Notes: generated by a model not told the origin, from the sequence alone. A stretch of DNA of 59,101 bases from an uncultured bacterium (GCA_903885965.1 CAISKQ010000057.1:1-59101), one strand, 5' to 3'; shown: positions 20,405 through 29,131, counted from the first letter of the stretch. Made by a program: numbers and translations.

Positions 20405-21253
20405 TTGGTTGATCATTTCAAAAAAACCAAACAAGTCATCATCACAGGATCTTCAAGTTTCAACTTACTAGACAAAACCCAAGAGTCTCTTGCGGGTAGG
20501 AAAATTGTCTATCATTTGTATCCGCTGAGTTTGGAAGAAATTTATCCTCAAAAAGACGTACTTCAGTTGCAAAAAGAACTGGAGAATTATTTGATTTTTG
20601 GTAATTATCCTGAAATTGTGAGCCAAGAAACTTTCACTGAAAAAATTGAATTGTTGCGTGAGCTGACAAGTAGTTATCTTTATCAGGATATCTTGGAATT
20701 TCAACAGCTTAAAAATTCAGCGGTTTTGCTTAATTTGCTCAAGGCTTTGGCCTTTCAAATTGGACAAGAAGTTTCTTATGCGGAGTTGGCTAATCTTTTA
20801 GGCGTGGATAAAAACACAGTGGAACGGTATGTGGATTTGTTGGAGAAAAATTATATTTTGTTTCGACTTCCGCCATATGCACGCAATAAGCGTCGGGAAA
20901 TTTCAAAATTGCGAAAAATATATTTTTGTGATTTGGGAATCAGAAATGCTTTGATTAATAATTTTAATTTTTTGGCCCAGCGAGATGATGTCGGAGCGCT
21001 GTGGGAAAATTTCATAATTTGTGAGCGTTTGAAATTTCAAGCATATCACAGAATTTATGCAGATAATTATTTTTGGCGGACTTATGATGGTGCTGAAGTT
21101 GATTTTATTGAGGAGCGAGAAGGGAAATTGTTTGGTTTTGAATTTACTTGGAGTGGCAACAAGAGAAAAAGAAATCCTCAGAAATGGCAACAATATCCAA
21201 ATAGCAGTTGGCAAGTGGTAACCAAAAATGATTTGGATGATTTTGTTTGGTAG
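20405..21253 (+). pseudogene. N-terminally truncated AAA+ ATPase with DUF4143-like C-terminal domain
   Basis: VIITGSSSFNLL, GRKIVYHLYPLSLEEI, YLYQDILEFQQL..LLKALAFQIGQEVSYAELANLLGVDKNTVERYVDLLEKNYILFRLPPY; no Walker A/B upstream, only GGQTAKLL readable in frame before the start. Confidence 0.85.
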
Positions 21254-21312
21254 GATGTGAATGCTGGTTGATTGGCTTGGCTGAGTGAAAAAAGAATTGA
21301 ATTTTTTAGCGA

Positions 21313-21367
21313 CCGCCAGACTCGCGTCGACGAACGGTCATCTCCGCGAGTCGAGGCGGGCAATTTT
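21313..21367. repeat. GC-rich hairpin in AT-rich context
   Basis: CCGCC..GACTCGCG ... CGCGAGTC..GGCGG followed by T7. Confidence 0.6.
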
Positions 21368-21782
21368 TTTCAATTATTCTAAAAGTTAAGTTTTGTTTGT
21401 TTGAAATTGTGAAATGAGGCTTTGCTTGGCTATTTTTGACGCGTACTATTGACACAAGACAGAAAATATGCTAAGCTTTTAGGTTAGTACAGGACCTACC
21501 GACCAGCCTCAATCCGAACACTCAAATACTCATTTATACGAGCCAAATTGTACTCTAAAGCACTAGGAGGATTCAGAAAGACTTGATTTTTCTTGGTCAT
21601 CCTTGTTCTTTAGTAAAAAATGATTCAAATTTGACTCGCTCACATGCTATCAATATGTGTTCGGATTCATATGAGAATCTAGGGGAGTGGTACGGATTTC
21701 TGCATTGTGCTGAAATCCTTTGACAATTTTATAAAAGAAAGAAGAAAAAACAATAACTATAAAACCGATAAAGGAGTCTGCC

Positions 21783-22214
21783 ATGGGTGTGTATGTAAAT
21801 ACTATAGCTGGCGTTCGTCAGCAGTTGAGACCTATCAATGAAAAAGGTAGTCTTACTGGCATGGGTGTTGACCCATCCAAGGTTGAAAAATTCAAAAGGG
21901 ATTTTATTGCCACCCCCCCCGATAACAAGATTTTTGTTAGAGTGAGGGGAGCTATAAATTCTGATATTTGTTTTTTTCAGCCATGTCGGTCAACAATGGA
22001 TTTGGTAGTTTTGTTTACGGGTGAAGACATTGCACTTTGCTCAGAGCAAAACCCTAATAATCTTTTGAAAATGACGCCGAGCAAAGAGACTCTCGAGGAA
22101 CTTTTCAAGGGATATTATACTTTTCTTTATGGGATTGCCATTGAGGCAATTGAGGGGTGCAAAACAGCGGAGCAATTTTTGTGTGGAGATTGGAAACATA
22201 AAAAAACTAATTAG
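21783..22214 (+). CDS. Hypothetical protein, 143 aa
   Basis: ORF with AAAGGAG SD; no family recognised. Confidence 0.65.
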   Translation: MGVYVNTIAGVRQQLRPINEKGSLTGMGVDPSKVEKFKRDFIATPPDNKIFVRVRGAINSDICFFQPCRSTMDLVVLFTGEDIALCSEQNPNNLLKMTPSKETLEELFKGYYTFLYGIAIEAIEGCKTAEQFLCGDWKHKKTN

Positions 22215-22265
22215 CCTGATGCACTACATGATTGGCTGAATCTTTTTGATTTTTTAACATTTTCA

Positions 22266-22469
22266 ATGGGAGCTTTTATGTCAGGAGGCACGGGATCTGG
22301 GGGGGGGCTTGGAATTCTTGAGGTAATAATTGCAAGGGTTCCAAACAATGATGACGGCATGGTTCACTTGGAAGTCCAAATCAGGGAAGTGGACTTAAGT
22401 GAAATTTGCAATGGTTGTAAAGATTGTGACGGCTGTTGCAAGCCCAAGCCCAAGCCCAAAAAGGAGTAG
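22266..22469 (+). CDS. Small Gly-rich, Cys-rich protein (start 22266 or 22278)
   Basis: MSGGTGSGGGLG N-terminus and C-terminal CNGCKDCDGCCKPKPKPKKE; downstream of 21783 ORF. Confidence 0.6.
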   Translation: MGAFMSGGTGSGGGLGILEVIIARVPNNDDGMVHLEVQIREVDLSEICNGCKDCDGCCKPKPKPKKE

Positions 22470-22748
22470 TAGCAAAAAATTGCCAAGAACTCACTAATTC
22501 GAGAAATCGGAAAGGTGAGTTTTTTTTATTTCTAATTTTTTGTAATTTTTAATCATAACTTGAAAATTGCGAGCTTTGCCTGACTAGGCTCAGATTCTTC
22601 GACTGCGTTTTTTTGTCTTTAGCGACAAACCAACTTCGCTCAGAATGACAATTTCCTTTGTCATGCAACAATGTAGTCAAAAAACAATGTAACAATATAG
22701 CAATTTAACAATGTAGCAATTTTCCCTTCTACGTGTCAAATCATCTAA

Positions 22749-23909
22749 CTATGACACCGAAACTGCATTTTCTGGAACCTTTGAAAATGACGCTAAAGAA
22801 GGGCTTAATTTCTTGTTTAAATCAACATTTTCTAGACCTTTTTTCTTCTGATAAATCTTAAGAAGATTATCTAATTTTTTATCAAGCGTTCTCTTAATCA
22901 AGGCTGGGTTAAGTGTTTGATAAAATGCAGATAATTCTGCTTTTTTCTCTTCCGATATTTGATCAGATTCTATCAAACGACGATAGGGAGTTTTTGCTCT
23001 GCCATACTTCCGTTTAATCTTGCCACCAATTCTTTCTTTGCTTTCTAATTTAATTACTGGCTGAAAAAAATTCTTGTACAACCTCAATTCATTTCGATAG
23101 ATATCATTTAGACATTCTCTTTCCTCCTCACTATCATAACGCAAATAGCCAATCACTTGCCGGATGTGGGTAGAATTTTTCTGTTCAATAAAGCAGTTAT
23201 CATTTTTATGATATGGACGAGAACGAGAATATTTCAATCCTTCTTTTTCAGCATAATCATAAACAGCAAAGTTTAAAAGATTTGTTCCATTGTCAGGATG
23301 AAATTCTTTCCAACCAAAAGGCATCCTTTCTCGACAGCCAGCTATGCCCAAAAGTGCTCCATGTTGACCTTTGCCCATCACAGCCTCACCTTCCCACCAA
23401 GAGCTGAAAATATCGCAGGTAGAGAGATTATTGACATACTGTCCTGAAGCTGAGGTGCCACAACTTTCCACGAAATCAACTTGCACATTGCCAGTTTCCA
23501 ATCTATTCCATTCTGAGCTAGTTTTAGTTGGAACAGTTGAAAGTAGAAACGAACTTTTTTTCTGATATTTTCCTTTCAATTTTAAAACTTCTTTTTCATG
23601 ATTTAGTCTACGATCAATTGTGGCAGATTTCATTTGCTTGAGTTGAGTAGCGATCTCATCCGAACAAATGATTTCTTTCAGCGTGCGTAAGTTGTCAGTT
23701 TCAGTTTCTAGAATTTCTATCAATCTTTGCCCGCAAGGAAAATCAAAGATTGTCCAAATTTTTATTAAAACTGCAATAACTTTAGAATCATACAGGCAGG
23801 CTCTTTTCTTGTATTCTTCTTTTTTCTTAAGCTTCACTTTGTAGTTAAATTTCTTGCTGACATACTTTCTCTCTTGCTTAGTATTGCAACAATATTTTAG
23901 TTTATCCAA
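22749..23909 (-). CDS. DDE integrase-type transposase, possibly N-terminally truncated
   Basis: VQVDFVESCG, HPDNGTNLLN, NDNCFIEQKN DDE residues; 8-nt overlap with the Fic ORF. Confidence 0.85.
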   Translation of the reverse strand: MDKLKYCCNTKQERKYVSKKFNYKVKLKKKEEYKKRACLYDSKVIAVLIKIWTIFDFPCGQRLIEILETETDNLRTLKEIICSDEIATQLKQMKSATIDRRLNHEKEVLKLKGKYQKKSSFLLSTVPTKTSSEWNRLETGNVQVDFVESCGTSASGQYVNNLSTCDIFSSWWEGEAVMGKGQHGALLGIAGCRERMPFGWKEFHPDNGTNLLNFAVYDYAEKEGLKYSRSRPYHKNDNCFIEQKNSTHIRQVIGYLRYDSEEERECLNDIYRNELRLYKNFFQPVIKLESKERIGGKIKRKYGRAKTPYRRLIESDQISEEKKAELSAFYQTLNPALIKRTLDKKLDNLLKIYQKKKGLENVDLNKKLSPSLASFSKVPENAVSVS

Positions 23910-24969
23910 AATAATTTTCCACTGAAAACTTGAATTGCTGGAGAAAAATTTCTTTTAGGTAGGAAATATTATTTTGTTCATAAAAAAGCACCATGGCTTT
24001 TTTGTATTCAAGTGCATTTATGTTGCGATAAGACAGCATTGCTTTGTCGTGGGCGTGCAAGATGGCGTTAGCCAGAATGCGGGCAGTGCGTTTGTTGCCG
24101 TCTTCAAATGGTTGGATATAGGCAATCACAGCTAAAACAAAAAGCGCTTGCATAAAAGGATCTTGCAAACCTGAAAGCACGGCTGTTAATTTTTCCATCG
24201 CGATTTCAATTTCATTTCTTTTTGGCAAGGGACGATAAAGTGTGCCAGTGATGCCAACTGGATGATTTCGGAAATCTTTTTTGATGTCTATTTTTTCTGT
24301 TAGCATTTCATGAATTTGTTTGATTTTCTCAAGATTAATCTCCTTGAAATAATCTTTGTTGGCCAAGATGAAATCGAGAGCTTTTTTGTGATTCAAAATC
24401 ATTTGCGCTTCGGACTTTTCCTTGCCTTGGGCAAATTGCATCTCCTTGAGAAGCGCTTCTGTTTCTAATAGCGTGTAGGTGTTGCCTTCAATTGCTGAGG
24501 ATTTCCAGGATAATTCTATAACCAAGCGTTCCCATTCTCTTTTCAAAATCGCAGGACTTTCTTTGCTAAGTTCGTTTTTTGTTTGAAGATATTTTGTATT
24601 TATTTTCTGTAAATCGCTTTCTTCCTCTTTTGAAAAAATAGTTTCATTCAGGATAGAAAAAATGTCATCATTAAAAATGGGCTTGGCATTTCTTTCTGAA
24701 AGGGGGAGGGAAAAGTACTTCACGGTATCAATCTTTTCCAACATTAAATAGCGGGGGGATATTGCATAGGAAACCGACCTTCCTTGACCAGTTTTTTGCA
24801 AAATTCCATTTTTTTCCAAAAATGACAAATCGCGAACAACAGTCAAACGCAAAACTCCGAATTTTTCCTCAATGAGAGGAGAAATATCCCCTGTTTGAAA
24901 GCTTTTTTCTTTTTTGGCAAAAGCCAGAATGAATTCTTGGCGATCACTAAGTGCTTGGTATGGCAACAT
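23902..24969 (-). CDS. Fic-domain protein with N-terminal winged-helix; Fic motif starts with Gln (QPFEDGNKRTAR)
   Basis: SSAIEGNTYTL inhibitory-type motif and YIQPFEDGNKRTARIL Fic motif; HTH-like N-terminus. Confidence 0.9.
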   Translation of the reverse strand: MLPYQALSDRQEFILAFAKKEKSFQTGDISPLIEEKFGVLRLTVVRDLSFLEKNGILQKTGQGRSVSYAISPRYLMLEKIDTVKYFSLPLSERNAKPIFNDDIFSILNETIFSKEEESDLQKINTKYLQTKNELSKESPAILKREWERLVIELSWKSSAIEGNTYTLLETEALLKEMQFAQGKEKSEAQMILNHKKALDFILANKDYFKEINLEKIKQIHEMLTEKIDIKKDFRNHPVGITGTLYRPLPKRNEIEIAMEKLTAVLSGLQDPFMQALFVLAVIAYIQPFEDGNKRTARILANAILHAHDKAMLSYRNINALEYKKAMVLFYEQNNISYLKEIFLQQFKFSVENYFG

Positions 24970-24970
24970 A

Positions 24971-25056
24971 ATTGTATCATTTTTAAGTGTTATTACGCTT
25001 TAATTGTATCATTTATGATGCAATTAGTCAAGCTAGCTGAGCAAAAATGATACAAT
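24971..25056. promoter_or_regulatory. Three copies of ATTGTATCATTT (two direct, one inverted) upstream of the Fic gene
   Basis: 24971-24982, 25003-25014, inverted AAATGATACAAT 25045-25056. Confidence 0.6.
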
Positions 25057-25207
25057 TAAGGGCATATATCATTTCTTGGCATATGTGAGGATTTATAGTT
25101 TCCGAAGGTTGAACCTTCTTTTATGTTGCCAACGCAATTTGACAAATCGTGGGGGGGGGTAGAATAAAATTACAATTTATAATTTCTTTAAAAAGTAACA
25201 AATGTAT

Positions 25208-25646
25208 GGGAGAGATTATGGGGATTACTGAAAACAAAGCAGAAATGCATAAGTCATTAAGCACAGAGGAATTGCTGAAATTAGCAATAATTTCAGATGG
25301 CAACGGCAGTAATGAAGGGCGTGCTGAGTTTGTTCGTTTGCTGGGGAAAACGGATATAAGGCCAGGGGTTGATGCATTTAATTTTCTAAAGGAGGGTAAT
25401 TATGATAATGCTCTAAATGATGCGTTTAGGGAAATTATTGAAAAGTACTATGAAATAACGATTGAGAAAAATGCATTATCTCGTGAACAATGGAATACAT
25501 TGCGAGGTGATTTATTGGAGCGCATACGCAATGTTGAGCATCGTATACGGGAATTTCCAGAAGATCGTGCAGATAATGAAATTGATTTATTAGGAAAACA
25601 ACGAGCTTTAGAGAAGCTAAGATTACGCGAGCCAAAATTAGAGTAA
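25208..25646 (+). CDS. Hypothetical protein, about 145 aa (ORF track start 25149; internal ATG at ~25208 or 25218)
   Basis: Charged helical ORF followed by hairpin terminator AAAACCGTCACTTTTGAGTGGCGGTTTTTTT. Confidence 0.55.
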
Positions 25647-25667
25647 TTGAGTCTAGGTTATTTCAAA

Positions 25668-25695
25668 AACCGTCACTTTTGAGTGGCGGTTTTTT
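25668..25695 (+). terminator. Rho-independent terminator
   Basis: AACCGTCACTTTTGAGTGGCGGTTTTTTT. Confidence 0.8.
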
Positions 25696-25832
25696 TCTTG
25701 GGAAATCATAAAGATCCTAAAAATATCCTAACGGAATCCATTGCACGGTGCAACTGCCAATTTTTTCTTCAGCCAAATAATCCTTGGTTAAAATGATGTT
25801 TTCAGTAAACTCCTATTTTAGCTATAAGATAA

Positions 25833-25956
25833 ATATGCTAATTCCCGCATATGCGGGAATTAGCATATCGCCTGGGCAACCTCATGTTTACAGGGGTTTA
25901 TTATCTTCTATTACAAAAGCGTGTCAAATAAATGCATATGCATTTATTTGACACGC
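25833..25956. repeat. Double-palindrome cassette, copy 2 (A2 25833-25868; B2 25919-25956)
   Basis: ATATGCTAATTCCCGCATATGCGGGAATTAGCATAT and GCGTGTCAAATAAATGCATATGCATTTATTTGACACGC, both perfect palindromes. Confidence 0.9.
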
Positions 25957-25995
25957 TTTTGTTTTTTTGAAACATTCTCACATGCTTGAGAATGT

Positions 25996-26100
25996 GATAC
26001 TAGATTAACTTAATTTGTTACACAATAAGACGTTAGAGGCTAAGCCTCCTATAGGAGGCTTAGCCTCTTTGAAACTAGCGCTAATTTAGTTAATTCGGTA
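25996..26100. mobile_element. MITE-like palindromic element, copy 1, with flanking TGAGAATGT direct repeats
   Basis: Core AGAGGCTAAGCCTCCTATAGGAGGCTTAGCCTCT, right end AATTTAGTTAATTCGGTA, degenerate left TIR TACTAGATTAACTTAATT; TGAGAATGT at 25987-25995 and 26101-26109. Confidence 0.7.
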
Positions 26101-26338
26101 TGAGAATGTTGTTTTGTTGAAGAATTGAAATTTTTAGTGATTGTTAAAAAATTTCAACTTTGAAAAATTAGGCTCTGTCACGAAATAAATTGTGCAGTTC
26201 GTGCTCAGATTTGCGTCAGATTTGTTTCAAAAAAATTGAGAAGCTATCGAGATAACTTTGAGATTTTTTTGAGCAAAGATGATGTAAAGATGATGTAAAG
26301 ATTAGTGCTAGATGCATAAGTTATTTCGCGGTAGAGAC

Positions 26339-27652
26339 TTATTGCATTTTTAAATTCGCGTTGGGTTGGAGAGTTTTCCAATTTCCCAGGGCGGATTTTT
26401 TTTGGGCGTCAGTCATGGAATCCCAGCGGAAAGATCCAGCTATGCCGATCATGCCAGCGTTGTCGCCAGTTAAACTTAAAGCTGGAATGCAATAGGAAGT
26501 AGTAGGCATGTTTTTTTCGATGGCTTGACCTAGTTGCCCGCGAAGCTCGGTGTTGGCACTGACTCCACCGGCCAGCAAAATGGTTTTCGGTGCGTATTTT
26601 TCAGCTGCCCTGAGCGTTTTAGTAACTAGGACGTCTACGCAGGCTTGCTCAAATTCATGGCAAACCTGCGCGATGTAGTCTTTTGGGAGCTCAACTCCCT
26701 TTGTGGGAGTTGAGCTCCCATTGGCGGCAACAAATTTTTTTACTTCATACAGCACAGCGGTTTTGAGTCCGGAAAAAGAAAAATTGAAATTTTGCTTATT
26801 CAGCATTGGCCGAGGGAAATGGATTTCAAATTTTGAATTTTGAATTTTGAATTTTGAATTAATTTCTGAATTTTTAATTTTAGAATTATTTTCGTTTCGA
26901 AATTCGAAATTCGAAATTCGAAATGTTGCTGCCCAAGCAGCAACATTTGGTCCTCCAGGATAGCCAATGCCGAGAATGCGAGCGACCTTGTCAAAGGCTT
27001 CACCAACGGCATCGTCAACAGTCTGGCCAATGATTTCATATTCCAAATGATCCTTCATCAACACTAACTGAGTGTGACCGCCGGAAACAACCAAACATAA
27101 AATTGGAAATTTTATGTTTGGTAAATTTGAAATTTTGGAAGGGGTATCTTTTTTGATATTTGAATTCTGTTTGGAATTTGTTTCTTGGTTATTGGAGCTT
27201 ACGCTAATTTTATCGGAGATAAAATTAGCGTAGATGTGTCCCTCGATGTGATGAATCCCAATAAGTGGTTTTTCCCAGAGATAGGAAAGGGTTTTGGCAT
27301 AGTTTACCCCCACCAGAAGCGCTGGGATGAGCCCTGGGCCTTGGGTGACCGCAATGGCATCAATATCCGCAGGCAAAATTTGGGCCTCCTGGAGGGCATT
27401 TTTGAGCATCAAATCGATGTTTTTGACATGCTCTCGAGCAGCCAAATTCGGCACAACACCACCCCATTTGGCATGTAGTTTTATTTGCGAGGAGACCTCG
27501 CTAGAAAGAATTGTTAGAATATTTTTTTCCCGACTGAGGATTGAAATTGCAGTTTCATCGCAGGATGTTTCAATAGCAAGAATCGTGAGTTTGCCTGACT
27601 GAGAATTTTCTTTCTTACAGTTTCCTTTAAAAGTAGTGTTATTGGTTGACAT
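26339..27652 (-). CDS. tsaD: tRNA N6-threonylcarbamoyladenosine biosynthesis protein TsaD, with low-complexity inserts; ORF track extends to 27790
   Basis: ILAIETSCDETAISIL, GGVVPNLAAREHV, HIEGHIYANF, LVVSGGHTQLV, LLAGGVSAN, LTGDNAGMIG. Confidence 0.95.
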   Translation of the reverse strand: MSTNNTTFKGNCKKENSQSGKLTILAIETSCDETAISILSREKNILTILSSEVSSQIKLHAKWGGVVPNLAAREHVKNIDLMLKNALQEAQILPADIDAIAVTQGPGLIPALLVGVNYAKTLSYLWEKPLIGIHHIEGHIYANFISDKISVSSNNQETNSKQNSNIKKDTPSKISNLPNIKFPILCLVVSGGHTQLVLMKDHLEYEIIGQTVDDAVGEAFDKVARILGIGYPGGPNVAAWAATFRISNFEFRNENNSKIKNSEINSKFKIQNSKFEIHFPRPMLNKQNFNFSFSGLKTAVLYEVKKFVAANGSSTPTKGVELPKDYIAQVCHEFEQACVDVLVTKTLRAAEKYAPKTILLAGGVSANTELRGQLGQAIEKNMPTTSYCIPALSLTGDNAGMIGIAGSFRWDSMTDAQKKSALGNWKTLQPNANLKMQ

Positions 27653-27736
27653 AACAGTGTTTTTATTATATAGTCTCACTGACTTGCTAAATCTCTCGCT
27701 TATTTTATTTGGATAATAATTAATCGATATTATCAC

Positions 27737-28561
27737 ATGGTAGCGAAAAAGGAAAGCATCACTGCTAATCCAAAAGCAAAAAATGTACAAAATATGAAAC
27801 TAAAAAAGCATGCAGCTTTAGCTGCTGATGTTTTTTTGTTTCGTCGCCGCACTGATCTTGGTAGAGATTTGCTGTTCATCAAGAAAGCAGATGAGAAGGA
27901 GGTATTTTTTTCTAATAGTAAGAGATTTTATCGAAGGAAGACAGATATAGAGAGTTGCAAGGATTTAACTGACAATGAATTGATAGAAGTTATTCAAAAT
28001 CAAAATCATCAGGCTTATGTCGATCTTTTCAGGCGTTATCAAAAAAAGCTTTTTTTATACATATATCGCTTAATAAGGGATAGGGACGAAACGGAGGATA
28101 TTTTGCAGAATGTGTTTGCAAAGGCATATAAAAACATTCAGCATTTTGACCTGGAACGTAAATTTTCATCTTGGATATATCGCATTGCACACAATGAGGC
28201 CGTCAATTATTTAAAGCGCAAGAGCAAAAGGTATATTGTTTCATGGGAGGATGTCACGACAAGCAAGGACAAATTGGAAACCGCTAGTAATGAGGAGCCG
28301 ATAGAGGATCAATGGCTGCATCAAGAGATTGCTCAGGAAATAGGGGAAGCGCTCAAAAAACTGCCGAAACAATACCGACAGATATTGAATATGCGATATT
28401 TTAAAGAATATTCTTATGAGCAAATAAGTAAAATTTTAGGTAAACCAGTTAATACGGTTGGAACGATTATTAATCGGGCAAAAAAGAAATTGTTTGAAAT
28501 TGTGAAAGGGGAAGCGCAAAAACGAGAGCAAGTCGTTCTTCGTAGTAGCAATGAAAAATGA
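27737..28561 (+). CDS. RNA polymerase sigma-70 family (ECF-like) factor
   Basis: LFRRYQKKLFLYIYRLIRDRDETEDILQNVFAKAY (sigma2), LPKQYRQILNMRYFKEYSYEQISKILGKPVNTVGTIINRAKKKL (sigma4). Confidence 0.92.
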   Translation: MVAKKESITANPKAKNVQNMKLKKHAALAADVFLFRRRTDLGRDLLFIKKADEKEVFFSNSKRFYRRKTDIESCKDLTDNELIEVIQNQNHQAYVDLFRRYQKKLFLYIYRLIRDRDETEDILQNVFAKAYKNIQHFDLERKFSSWIYRIAHNEAVNYLKRKSKRYIVSWEDVTTSKDKLETASNEEPIEDQWLHQEIAQEIGEALKKLPKQYRQILNMRYFKEYSYEQISKILGKPVNTVGTIINRAKKKLFEIVKGEAQKREQVVLRSSNEK

Positions 28562-28755
28562 TAATTTTTTCTTTCGCAAAGCCTTATTTAGGCGTAAATT
28601 TCTTGGTGGAAGGATTTGTTTGATTTATGTTGCAAGATAATAATCAGGTCAAAGTAGAAAAGACTTGATTATTTTTTTATTTCTGCTATATTGTATCAGT
28701 AGTCATTAGAAAAAGAATCAGTCTCTGGTTCTCTGTTTTTTTAAAGAACACATTT

Positions 28756-28827
28756 GGCGCTATCGTCTAGTGGTTAGGACACCAGGTTTTCATCCTGGTA
28801 ACAGGAGTCCGATTCTCCTTAGCGCTA
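28756..28827 (+). tRNA. tRNA-Glu (TTC)
   Basis: GGCGCTATCGTCTAGTGGTTAGGACACCAGGTTTTCATCCTGG...; anticodon loop TTTTCAT. Confidence 0.95.
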
Positions 28828-29016
28828 CAAATTTTTAAAAGTCCCATTTCGTGGGGCTTTTAAATTTGTCTAGCGATAAGAGAGAATCGGACGGGCGCGA
28901 GTAGGATGCGATCCACCAGCTGGCGAAAAGCATTCTAATTTTAGTCGAGGACGGTCCTCGACTGAGTTTTATTTTGTCAAACCAAATTCTATGGCTGTAA
29001 ATTCTATGGCAACAAA

Positions 29017-29055
29017 AGACCCCATGTCCTTTTCGGAGACATGGGGTTTTAACTT
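29017..29055 (+). terminator. Rho-independent terminator-like hairpin
   Basis: AAAGACCCCATGTCCTTTTCGGAGACATGGGGTTTT. Confidence 0.75.
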
Positions 29056-29131
29056 TTCATTTTTCTGCTGTTTTGCATGTTTATAAAATTTTCACTTGTA
29101 TATTCTTTAGTCTGTCATATAATTTAGCCAT

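Noticed and set aside
26824-26926. Short repeat array that could be mistaken for CRISPR
   Set aside because: 7-nt tandem units without spacers; inside tsaD. No CRISPR array or cas gene seen in the window.
28945-28963. Perfect hairpin GTCGAGGACGGTCCTCGAC after tRNA-Glu
   Set aside because: Too short and isolated to separate from a terminator or random repeat; no second copy noticed.
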